A stretch of DNA of 10,052 nt, from positions 1 through 10,052 of the forward strand of contig JAUVIX010000111.1 of NCBI GenBank assembly GCA_030592565.1, given 5' to 3'. Positions 1-6,073 of the stretch are shown here, in pieces (the stretch's first letter is position 1; each line of letters starts with the position of its first letter). The notes beneath the pieces were generated by a model. That model made no database searches. It was not told where the DNA came from and was given only the letters and a program-made list of their open reading frames with translations. This DNA comes from Chlorobiota bacterium. Lineage in GTDB: Bacteria > Bacteroidota > Bacteroidia > Bacteroidales > JAADJA01. The position numbers and the translations under genes were made by a program.

Positions 1-153
1 CGAAATGCTGTTTTCCGTCGATTTTTTACCGATATTTAGATTAATTATGCCCTGTTTTGGAAATTGTCCGACAGAATCCTTCACAGTAGGTTTTTGTCCA
101 AACAGATAGGTACTGAAAAAAATAAATGAAATGAATAATTGAATGGCTTTCAT
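1..153 (-). CDS. Secreted protein of unknown function, N-terminal fragment
   Basis: The first 51 codons of a minus-strand gene are visible; the rest lies beyond the left edge. The ATG is at 153 and the frame stays open to base 1. The N-terminus (MKAIQLFISFIFFSTYLFGQ) is a good Sec signal peptide: a lysine at position 2, a hydrophobic core at about 4-17 and a likely signal peptidase I site near G19/Q20. Export to the periplasm or outer membrane is therefore likely. The mature part seen so far (from about K21) is polar and shows no domain I recognise. The gene is divergent from the peptidase gene at 249, with 95 bases between the starts. Function cannot be stated from this fragment. Confidence 0.7.
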   Translation of the reverse strand, partial: MKAIQLFISFIFFSTYLFGQKPTVKDSVGQFPKQGIINLNIGKKSTENSIS

Positions 154-185
154 ATTAATTCTATTAAATATTCCCATTGATGGTG

Positions 186-193
186 CTAAGATA
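186..193 (-). promoter_or_regulatory. Possible -7 box for the leftmost minus-strand gene
   Basis: On the minus strand this reads TATCTTAG, one base from the Bacteroidetes consensus TAnnTTTG. It lies about 33 bases before the ATG at 153. I see no -33 TTTG at the usual spacing, so this is a weak call. Confidence 0.3.
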
Positions 194-197
194 ATGG

Positions 198-216
198 TTT
201 TTATTCTATTTTTGTC
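198..216 (+). promoter_or_regulatory. Promoter of first C69 peptidase gene
   Basis: Bases 207-214 (TATTTTTG) match the Bacteroidetes -7 consensus TAnnTTTG exactly. The start codon is 34 bases downstream of the box. No TTTG is present at the expected -33 position. The surrounding 19 bases recur upstream of the second peptidase gene (2467-2485) with a single difference, which supports a functional role. Confidence 0.6.
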
Positions 217-248
217 CCTTTTAAAATTAACAAATTAAATATGATATT

Positions 249-1937
249 ATGAGAAAGCTAAGTTTTTTAATTGTTTTAATGATCTCCTTAGGTATTAATT
301 TACCTTCATATTCCTGTACAAATTTCCTTGTAACCAAGGGCGCTTCCGTTGACGGATCGACATTTATAAGTTATGCTGCTGACTCGCATGTTCTCTATGG
401 CGAGCTTTATCATTGGGCAGCAGCAAAATATCCCAAAGGCACAATGCTGGATGTTTATGAATGGGATACAGGAAAGTTTCTCGGACAGATAAAACAGGCG
501 GAAGAGACCTACAATGTTGTTGGTAATATGAACGAATACCAGGTTGCAATTGGTGAAACAACCTATGGCGGGCGTAGTGAACTTCAAAGTCAACCTGATG
601 CTATAATTGATTACGGTAGTTTAATATATATTGCTCTTCAGCGTTCAAAAACAGCGAGAGAAGCATTAAAAGTGATGACAGAACTTATGGACGAATATGG
701 GTATTATAGCCATGGGGAGTCCTTTTCAGTCTCAGATCCAAACGAAGTCTGGATTTTTGAAATGGTAGGAAAAGGTGAAGGGAAAAAAGGTGCTGTTTGG
801 GTAGCCCTTCGTATTCCTGACGGATATGTATCTGCTCATGCCAACCAGGCAAGAATTCGGACTTTTCCACTTGCAGATGGCAATAAATCAATTACTTTTT
901 CTCAAAGAGATAAACTTTCTGAATCTTCAGTTGAGTGTTATTATTCAGATGATGTAATTTCGTTTGCAAGGGAAATGAACTTTTTTGATGGAGAAGATAA
1001 AGATTTTAGTTTTTCCGATACCTATGCTCCTGTTGACTTCGGCGCAGCTCGTTTTTGTGAAGTTCGTGTATGGTCATTTTTCCGTAGTGTTAAAGCTGGA
1101 ATGGATAAGTATTATGATCATGCTTCAGGACATAACAATGAAAACAGAATGCCTCTTTGGATTAAGCCTGACCGCAAAATTGCTGTTGAGGATGTAATGG
1201 ACTATATGCGCGACCACCTTGAGGGAACTCCTCTGGATATGACAAAAGATATGGGAGCCGGACCATTTGGCAACCCCTACCGCTGGCGTCCGCTAACCTG
1301 GAAAGTTGACGGGGCAACATATTGCAACGAAAGGGCTACCGCAACCCAACAAACAGGTTTTGTGTTTGTAACTCAAAGTCGTAGCTGGCTACCACGTGAG
1401 ATTGGAGGAATATTCTGGTTTGGTGTTGACGATGCTGCAAGTACCGTTTTTGTTCCAATGTATTCTTCAATAACAAAGATTCCCAAAGCTTATGCAGTTG
1501 GTAACGGAAATATGATGAATTTTACAATGGATGCCGCTTTCTGGGTATTCAATATGGTTTCTAACTTTGCTTACACAAGATATAGCTATATCCATCCTGA
1601 AATAAGATCGGAGCAGACAAAACTCGAAAGTCGTTTCCTCGAAGAGATAACAAAGACAGACGAAGAAGCTCTTGCCAAATATAAATCAGACAAAAGTGCT
1701 GCTGTTGCATACTTAACTGACTTCTCAGATAATACAGGAAATGAAACTCTTAACCACTGGACAAATTTTTATGGTTATCTGTTTGCAAAATATATGGATG
1801 GAAATATAAAAGAGAAAAGAGAAGTCCCCGAAGGGTATAAATATTATACACCTGGATTACAACAACCCGGCTATGGTGAAGCCTGGTACAAAAGAATTGT
1901 TGATGAAACGGGAGACCATTTTAAAATTCCCGAATAG
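249..1937 (+). CDS. Secreted C69-family peptidase (dipeptidase type), copy 1
   Basis: A 562-residue protein of peptidase family C69 (PepD/dipeptidase A-like, Ntn-hydrolase fold), which uses an N-terminal cysteine as nucleophile to hydrolyse small peptides. Residues 1-22 form a signal peptide ending S-Y-S. Cys23 follows directly in the motif CTNFLVTKGASVDGS (23-37), the expected start of the mature enzyme. Other family-like blocks are NEYQVAIGETT, a SHGESFSVSDP stretch before VWIFEM, SAHANQARI, a CEVRVWSFFR segment, MPLWIKPDRK and GAGPFGNPYRWRP. The whole protein aligns with the gene at 2513. This copy has an extra insert of roughly 16 residues after the HANQARI block and a longer C-terminus. 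It is probably exported to the periplasm or cell surface. The ATG at 249 is chosen because it opens the signal peptide; the ATG at 241 meets a stop at once. The natural substrate is unknown. Confidence 0.88.
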   Translation: MRKLSFLIVLMISLGINLPSYSCTNFLVTKGASVDGSTFISYAADSHVLYGELYHWAAAKYPKGTMLDVYEWDTGKFLGQIKQAEETYNVVGNMNEYQVAIGETTYGGRSELQSQPDAIIDYGSLIYIALQRSKTAREALKVMTELMDEYGYYSHGESFSVSDPNEVWIFEMVGKGEGKKGAVWVALRIPDGYVSAHANQARIRTFPLADGNKSITFSQRDKLSESSVECYYSDDVISFAREMNFFDGEDKDFSFSDTYAPVDFGAARFCEVRVWSFFRSVKAGMDKYYDHASGHNNENRMPLWIKPDRKIAVEDVMDYMRDHLEGTPLDMTKDMGAGPFGNPYRWRPLTWKVDGATYCNERATATQQTGFVFVTQSRSWLPREIGGIFWFGVDDAASTVFVPMYSSITKIPKAYAVGNGNMMNFTMDAAFWVFNMVSNFAYTRYSYIHPEIRSEQTKLESRFLEEITKTDEEALAKYKSDKSAAVAYLTDFSDNTGNETLNHWTNFYGYLFAKYMDGNIKEKREVPEGYKYYTPGLQQPGYGEAWYKRIVDETGDHFKIPE

Positions 1938-1963
1938 TCAAAAAGGTATTAAGCGAAAATATA

Positions 1964-1999
1964 AAAAGCTCCACTCGAAAGAATGGAGCTTTTGTTTTG
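1964..1999. terminator. Bidirectional intrinsic terminator
   Basis: A 10-base-pair stem, AAAAGCTCCA (1964-1973) with TGGAGCTTTT (1984-1993), can extend past one C-A mismatch by T-A and C-G pairs onto a GAAA tetraloop. T-rich DNA follows on the plus strand, and a T-rich run also follows on the minus strand, because the left side is A-rich. It lies 26 bases after the stop of the first peptidase gene and just beyond the stop of the convergent gene ending at 2004, so it can end both transcripts. Confidence 0.85.
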
Positions 2000-2003
2000 T
2001 TTA

Positions 2004-2426
2004 CTAATGCCGGGGGAATTTACTGCTTTTATCATCTTTGCTTTGTTTGGCGGACCCGAAATCAACATCTGTAGCAAAGAATTTTGTATCTCCCCGCCAG
2101 GGAACTTTCATGTATCGCTCATAATATTTTAGGTTAACACGTTCTCCTGATAGTGCTGCATCATTTAAACTTTCAATAAGACTGGTATTTCCTTTTTCAA
2201 TTGAAAAAGTGAAAGTTTCATTAACCAAATTACTGGTTTTACTTATTGCCCCAAATGTCTCCAGATTCATCTGACCTTCCCAGGTTTTAAAAATAGCACC
2301 TTTCTTACTGACTTTCATAATTATTCCTGCCCGGGTACCTTCGCTGTATTTGCCGAAATAAAGAAAAGCTATAATGCCAAGCCCGACAATTACGATTACC
2401 AGTAATACTTTTTTAACTGTTTTCAT
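2004..2426 (-). CDS. Small membrane-anchored conserved protein, unknown function
   Basis: A 140-residue protein with a basic N-terminus (lysines 2, 5 and 6) and one hydrophobic helix at about 7-24. The motif YSEGTRAGIIMKVSKKG (27-43) follows, then IFKTWEGQMNL (45-55), a soluble region and a charged, lysine-rich tail. The single N-terminal anchor suggests an inner-membrane protein with the soluble part outside the cytoplasm, or an uncleaved signal. From memory, YSEGxRAG-type small proteins of this shape occur widely in Bacteroidetes as uncharacterised proteins, sometimes with misleading enzyme names; nothing here supports an enzyme. The gene sits between the two C69 peptidase genes, convergent with the first and divergent from the second. 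The start at 2426 gives a leader of about 26 bases after its -7 box. Confidence 0.75.
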   Translation of the reverse strand: MKTVKKVLLVIVIVGLGIIAFLYFGKYSEGTRAGIIMKVSKKGAIFKTWEGQMNLETFGAISKTSNLVNETFTFSIEKGNTSLIESLNDAALSGERVNLKYYERYMKVPWRGDTKFFATDVDFGSAKQSKDDKSSKFPRH

Positions 2427-2452
2427 CTCTTATAAATTGAACTGTTATGGTG

Positions 2453-2460
2453 CAAAAGTA
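2453..2460 (-). promoter_or_regulatory. -7 box of the small membrane-protein gene
   Basis: The minus strand reads TACTTTTG, an exact TAnnTTTG match, 26 bases before the ATG at 2426. No -33 TTTG is seen at 19 bases. The box lies only 15 bases from the oppositely directed -7 box of the second peptidase gene. Confidence 0.55.
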
Positions 2461-2466
2461 CAACTA

Positions 2467-2485
2467 TTTTTATTCTATCTTTGTC
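2467..2485 (+). promoter_or_regulatory. Promoter of second C69 peptidase gene
   Basis: Bases 2476-2483 (TATCTTTG) match TAnnTTTG exactly, 29 bases before the ATG at 2513. The 19-base block matches 198-216 at 18 positions; the only difference is at the second variable base of the -7 box. No -33 TTTG is present at 19 bases. Confidence 0.6.
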
Positions 2486-2512
2486 AATCTTCTTGAATTG
2501 AAATAATGAACT

Positions 2513-4114
2513 ATGAAACACTTTGTAATTAGTCTGTTCCTTTTTTTGTTTGTTATAAATGAAAGCTTTTCCTGTACAAACCTCATTATCACTAAGGGTG
2601 CTTCTGCGGATGGCTCCACAATGATGGTTTATACCAATGATGGGGAGTGGCTTTATCACCTTAATCTTTCCGAAGCTGCTCATTATCCTAAAGGCACTTA
2701 TATCAAATACGGTAACGATAGCATATTGCAGACCTCACACACAAATAAAGTAATCGGGTTTCAGATGAATGAATACCAGGTGGCTATTGGTGAAACAACA
2801 TTTACAGGCCGGGAGGAGTTGTGGGACAAATCGAAACCGCTTAAATACTGGCACCTGATGCATCTTGCACTGGAAAGAGCGAAAACAGCACGTGAGGCAA
2901 TTGATGTAATAACCGGTCTGGTTGAAGAATATGGCTATGGTAGCGAGGGTGAGTCGTTTTCTATTATTGATCCTGATGAAGCCTGGATACTTGAAATGAT
3001 TGGTACAGGTGGTGAAGGAGGAGCCATTTGGGTAGCAATAAAAATCCCCGACGGATATATTTCAGCACACGCCAATATGGCCAGAATAGGTGAATTCCCA
3101 CTTGATGATCCTGAGAATTGTATTTACTCAAAAAATGTTATTTCATTTGCAACCAAAAAGGGATTCTTCAATCCTGAAGATAATATCCCATTCCAGTTTA
3201 ATGACATTTATAATCCACCTTCTCCCGACAGGTTAAAATATTGCGAAACCCGCGTTTGGAGCCTATTTTCAAGGGCTGCACCATCTCTGAATCTCTCAAC
3301 CGATTATTGCAGAGGAGTGGAAGGTGCAGAGCGATATCCACTATGGATAAAACCTGATAAAAAACTTGCTTTGCAAGATGTTTTTGATCTTATCCGCGAC
3401 CATTACGAAGAAACCGAATTTGATATGACCAAAGGTATTGCAGCCGGCCCCTTTGGAACTCCTTCCAGATGCAGACCACTTTTCTGGGAAACGGACTCTG
3501 CAAAGTATTCATGGGAGAGACCCATCTCATCATACAATACTGCCTTTTCATTTGTAGCACAGGCTCGCAATTATCTGCCCGATGGAGTAGGAGGCATAGT
3601 CTGGTTTGGGGTTGATGAAACTTACACAACCTGTTATGTGCCTCTTTATTGCGGTATAAGCAAAATTCCCGAACCCTTCACAAAAGGCGACATGAATAAA
3701 TTTTCCTGGGACTCAATGTGGTGGGTATTCAATTTTGTATCGAACTACACAAATCTGAGATACTCCTATATGATAAAAGACCTGCAAAAGGTGCAAAGTG
3801 AACTGGAAAACAAGTTTATTTCGGAGCAGGATTCGATTGTCGCTCTTGTAAAAGACCTTTATCCTGAACATCAGTCACAAATCCTTACCGAATATTCAAT
3901 AAATGCAACAAACCTTGTTCATCAGCGCTGGATTAAACTTGGCGAGTATCTGATAACAAAATATAATGACGGATATATTAAAAATGAAAAAGGTTATCCT
4001 GAGCAGGTTGGCTATCCCGAAGAATGGAAAAAGGAAGTTATTGAAAGCAACCCGGAAAAATACAGAATACCCGATTGGAACAAAGAGGGTAATATAATTG
4101 ATACCCCATACTAA
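2513..4114 (+). CDS. Secreted C69-family peptidase (dipeptidase type), copy 2
   Basis: A 533-residue paralogue of the protein at 249. Residues 1-20 are a signal peptide (basic MKH, then a Phe/Leu-rich core) ending S-F-S. Cys21 starts the conserved CTNLIITKGASADGS block (21-35) and is the predicted N-terminal nucleophile of the C69 Ntn-hydrolase. Shared blocks include NEYQVAIGETT, EGESFSIIDPDEAW, SAHANMARI, CETRVWSLFSR, YPLWIKPDKK, a GPFGTPSRCRPLFW segment and GGIVWFGVDE. It lacks the copy 1 insert after the HANMARI block. The likely role is hydrolysis of dipeptides or small peptides outside the cytoplasm. It is a separate transcription unit from copy 1, since a terminator and an opposing gene lie between them. 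The substrate and any division of labour with copy 1 are unknown. Confidence 0.88.
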   Translation: MKHFVISLFLFLFVINESFSCTNLIITKGASADGSTMMVYTNDGEWLYHLNLSEAAHYPKGTYIKYGNDSILQTSHTNKVIGFQMNEYQVAIGETTFTGREELWDKSKPLKYWHLMHLALERAKTAREAIDVITGLVEEYGYGSEGESFSIIDPDEAWILEMIGTGGEGGAIWVAIKIPDGYISAHANMARIGEFPLDDPENCIYSKNVISFATKKGFFNPEDNIPFQFNDIYNPPSPDRLKYCETRVWSLFSRAAPSLNLSTDYCRGVEGAERYPLWIKPDKKLALQDVFDLIRDHYEETEFDMTKGIAAGPFGTPSRCRPLFWETDSAKYSWERPISSYNTAFSFVAQARNYLPDGVGGIVWFGVDETYTTCYVPLYCGISKIPEPFTKGDMNKFSWDSMWWVFNFVSNYTNLRYSYMIKDLQKVQSELENKFISEQDSIVALVKDLYPEHQSQILTEYSINATNLVHQRWIKLGEYLITKYNDGYIKNEKGYPEQVGYPEEWKKEVIESNPEKYRIPDWNKEGNIIDTPY

Positions 4115-4153
4115 AAAATTATTTTTTATCTCAAATGTTAATATATTTAGATA

Positions 4154-4161
4154 TATCTTTG
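4154..4161 (+). promoter_or_regulatory. -7 box of the coiled-coil protein gene
   Basis: TATCTTTG is an exact TAnnTTTG match, 28 bases before the ATG at 4190. No -33 TTTG is seen at 19 bases. Its position after the stop of the second peptidase gene suggests separate transcription. Confidence 0.55.
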
Positions 4162-4189
4162 CAATCCAAATAATTAATTCAATTTTGAA

Positions 4190-5131
4190 ATGGCAGATAC
4201 AACAACAAAACCAGGTTCGACTCCGGTAACACCGAAAAAAAAGTCTGGCTCAAAAGGAGCAATTGTTATAATAATATTACTGATTATTGCAATTGTGGGT
4301 ATTTTAATTTGGTTCCTCCCAAAAGAAGCGGAATATACTGCATTGGTCAAGGAGAAGGAGCAAGAAAAAACAGAACTCCAGGCAGAGTTGGAATTATTAA
4401 TGATTGAACATGAAAGTATTAAGATAGAATATGGTGAATTGTCGGATTCTTTGTCGGTTAAAGATAGTATTATCCAGGCAAATGCCGCTGAAATAAAGCA
4501 ACTCCTGAACTACAAATGGGAATACCGGAAAGTAAACAAAAAACTAACCTTGTTACGTAAAATCACACAGGGATACGTTGTACAGCTTGATTCGCTTTAT
4601 ACTGTCAATCGCGATCTTAAAGAGGAAAATAAGAAAATCAGACAGCAGTACTCCCAGGAACAGGAGAGAACCAGAATCCTTGCAAAAGATAAAGAGGTTC
4701 TGATCGAAAAAGTTTCCGAAGCGTCTGTCCTTAAAGCATATAATGTAACAGCAATCGGAATTCGTTATACCGGTAGCGGGAGGGAAAAAATTACCGACAA
4801 AGCTAATAAAGTAGAAAAAATAAAAGTTTGTTTTACCATTGGTGAGAATAAGTTAGTTAAACCAGGAATACACGCTATAATTATGCAAATAATAAGGCCT
4901 GATAATATTACTGTCACTCAAAAAGTTGATGGTCCTTACACATTTGAATATAACGGCCAGCAGATTGAATACACTACAAGAAAAGAGATTCAGTACCAGA
5001 ATGAGGATACTGATTTATGTTTATACTGGGATAAGAAAAGTAAAACTGAATCTGCAATGGTAGGAACATACAAAGTTTCTATTTTTTCGGATGGTTATAA
5101 AATTGGTGACACCAGCTTTAATTTAAGATAA
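4190..5131 (+). CDS. Envelope protein: one TM helix, long coiled coil, C-terminal beta-rich domain
   Basis: A 313-residue protein of no family I can name. Residues 1-23 are polar with lysines at 16-18 and 22. Residues 24-43 are a strongly hydrophobic helix (isoleucine-rich, ending WFLP). Residues 45 to about 178 are rich in Glu, Lys, Gln and Leu with heptad-like spacing, a likely coiled coil. It is interrupted around 106-135 by a more aromatic stretch (LLNYKWEYRK, GYVVQLDSLY). Residues 179-313 look like a compact beta domain, with VCFTIGENKL, a VDGPYTFEYNGQQ stretch and a final GDTSFNLR. By the positive-inside rule the N-terminus is cytoplasmic and the coiled coil and C-domain are periplasmic. 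This shape suits a structural or scaffold role in the envelope, but that is inference. It is convergent with the toxin gene at 5215. Confidence 0.8.
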   Translation: MADTTTKPGSTPVTPKKKSGSKGAIVIIILLIIAIVGILIWFLPKEAEYTALVKEKEQEKTELQAELELLMIEHESIKIEYGELSDSLSVKDSIIQANAAEIKQLLNYKWEYRKVNKKLTLLRKITQGYVVQLDSLYTVNRDLKEENKKIRQQYSQEQERTRILAKDKEVLIEKVSEASVLKAYNVTAIGIRYTGSGREKITDKANKVEKIKVCFTIGENKLVKPGIHAIIMQIIRPDNITVTQKVDGPYTFEYNGQQIEYTTRKEIQYQNEDTDLCLYWDKKSKTESAMVGTYKVSIFSDGYKIGDTSFNLR

Positions 5132-5167
5132 ACTCAAAAGTAATAACATATAAACCCTGAGCTGTTC

Positions 5168-5203
5168 CGGATTTTAAGATAAGCACGTGAGAAAGAAAAT
5201 CCG
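5168..5203. repeat. Inverted repeat between convergent genes
   Basis: CGGATTTT (5168-5175) and AAAATCCG (5196-5203) form an 8-base-pair stem with a 20-base loop. It lies in the 83-base gap between two convergent genes, where a terminator is expected. There is no T-run after the stem on either strand (A7 follows on plus), so it is not a standard intrinsic terminator. Confidence 0.4.
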
Positions 5204-5214
5204 AAAAAAATTAG

Positions 5215-5724
5215 CTATTTCTTTGAAAATAATCTTAAAATAGTTTTCAGCGAAAGAAACATTTTGCCGCTATCAGGCAAAAGAATAAAACCATACTTCA
5301 AATAAAACTGAATCGCTTGCTTATCAATTGGGTCAACAACAACAGCGATTGAACCTACTATCTTTGAAACGTAATTACTTCTTTTTAGTGCATCTAAAAG
5401 CAAGAACTCACCAAACCCCATCCCTTTCTTTCTGGAATCTACAGCCAATCTACCAAGCAAAGTTACAGGCAATTGACTATAAGACTCAGGTAATCTCTTC
5501 TGTAATTTTTCAGGTATGTTTTTTTTTGAAATTCCTGCATTTGAAAGTGTATAATACCCAAAAACAACATTGTCTTCATCTGTCAGAACAAAGCAGGTTG
5601 ATAGTTTTCTTTTTACATCCTGACTTGCCTGTTTTTTAATATAATTATTCAATAATTCTATTCCACAGTTAAACTCACCCCTTTTGTGTGCAGAATCTAA
5701 TGGAACAGCAAGATATTTCTTCAT
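5215..5724 (-). CDS. GNAT acetyltransferase toxin of a type II toxin-antitoxin pair
   Basis: A 169-residue GNAT-fold protein of the TacT/AtaT-like group, whose known members block translation by acetylating the amino acid on charged tRNAs. The pattern fits: FNCGIELLNNYIKKQA (18-33), then the VFGYYTLSNAGI strand (54-65), then LLGRLAVDSRKKGMGFGEFL (89-108). That last stretch holds the acetyl-CoA pyrophosphate loop R98-x-x-G101-x-G103. QFYLKYGF (139-146) follows, where Tyr141 matches the usual catalytic tyrosine. No key residue appears lost. Length is normal for the group. The gene overlaps the antitoxin stop by 4 bases (ATGA), so it is translationally coupled and second in the operon, the usual order for this type. 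The tRNA target cannot be read from the sequence. Confidence 0.88.
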   Translation of the reverse strand: MKKYLAVPLDSAHKRGEFNCGIELLNNYIKKQASQDVKRKLSTCFVLTDEDNVVFGYYTLSNAGISKKNIPEKLQKRLPESYSQLPVTLLGRLAVDSRKKGMGFGEFLLLDALKRSNYVSKIVGSIAVVVDPIDKQAIQFYLKYGFILLPDSGKMFLSLKTILRLFSKK

Positions 5725-5999
5725 TCATTAATTAATTCATTGTAACGCAATGCGGCTTTCTTGAGTTTGTCATTTGGATCGATCGGATTAATAATTGCAT
5801 TAAAAAACAATTTCCTATCTCTTTCTGAAGCTAAAATTGTCTCGTGCTCTTTAACGAGTTTGTTAGCACGCTCCAGAGCTGAGGAGATCACAAATTCTGT
5901 AAGAGTACGATAGCCTCCAAGTTTTGCCGCATATTCGAAAAACTCTTTTTGCTCCTTTGTCAGTCGTGTGTCAAACCGTGTTTTCTCAATTGTTTCCAT
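5721..5999 (-). CDS. DUF1778-type ribbon-helix-helix antitoxin
   Basis: A 92-residue antitoxin paired with the GNAT toxin downstream. Residues 7-13 (TRFDTRL) fit the DNA-contacting beta strand of a ribbon-helix-helix fold. Helices follow at about 14-26 and 32-50, with TLTEFVISSALERA typical of DUF1778. The C-terminal part (58-84), with S58/D61, F65/F66, NPIDPN and L79xxA82, matches the toxin-neutralising tail of this family. The start is placed at the ATG at 5999. The longer reading from 6050 would begin upstream of the -7 box and add 17 hydrophobic residues foreign to the family. Such antitoxins usually repress their own promoter with the toxin as corepressor; the inverted repeat at 6029-6049 is a candidate site. 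Pgi lies upstream on the same strand, its stop 74 bases from this start. Confidence 0.88.
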   Translation of the reverse strand: METIEKTRFDTRLTKEQKEFFEYAAKLGGYRTLTEFVISSALERANKLVKEHETILASERDRKLFFNAIINPIDPNDKLKKAALRYNELINE

Positions 6000-6024
6000 A
6001 ATGAATAATCTATAAAACAAAATG

Positions 6025-6055
6025 CAAATGTACGTATATATTCCGTACAAACAAG
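6025..6055 (-). promoter_or_regulatory. Promoter of the toxin-antitoxin operon
   Basis: On the minus strand CTTG (6055-6052) is followed, 19 bases on, by TACATTTG (6032-6025). This fits the Bacteroidetes TTG/TTTG -33 and TAnnTTTG -7 pattern with ideal spacing, the best promoter match in the window. The antitoxin ATG is about 25 bases after the -7 box. Confidence 0.7.
6029..6049. promoter_or_regulatory. Candidate antitoxin operator (inverted repeat)
   Basis: TGTACG (6029-6034) and CGTACA (6044-6049) are perfect inverted 6-mers separated by 9 bases. They span the spacer between -33 and -7 and touch the -7 box. A dimeric ribbon-helix-helix repressor bound here would block RNA polymerase. Binding is inferred from position and symmetry. 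Confidence 0.55.
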
Positions 6056-6073
6056 TTTTTTCACAAAAAATTT

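Noticed and set aside
2423..2683. Minus-strand open frame of 86 codons
   Set aside because: It overlaps the signal peptide and start of the second peptidase gene and the back-to-back promoters, and has no family resemblance; a shadow frame.
4112..4128. TAAAAAAT/ATTTTTTA inverted repeat as terminator of the second peptidase gene
   Set aside because: It is pure A/T with a one-base centre, includes the stop codon, and would form no stable stem; expected by chance in such AT-rich DNA.
5168..5203. Inverted repeat as intrinsic terminator for the two convergent genes
   Set aside because: The stem is real but has a 20-base loop and no T-run on either 3' side; kept only as a repeat.
6000..6050. N-terminal extension of the antitoxin by 17 residues
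   Set aside because: The extension begins upstream of the -7 box at 6025-6032, and DUF1778 proteins start just before the ribbon strand, as with the ATG at 5999.
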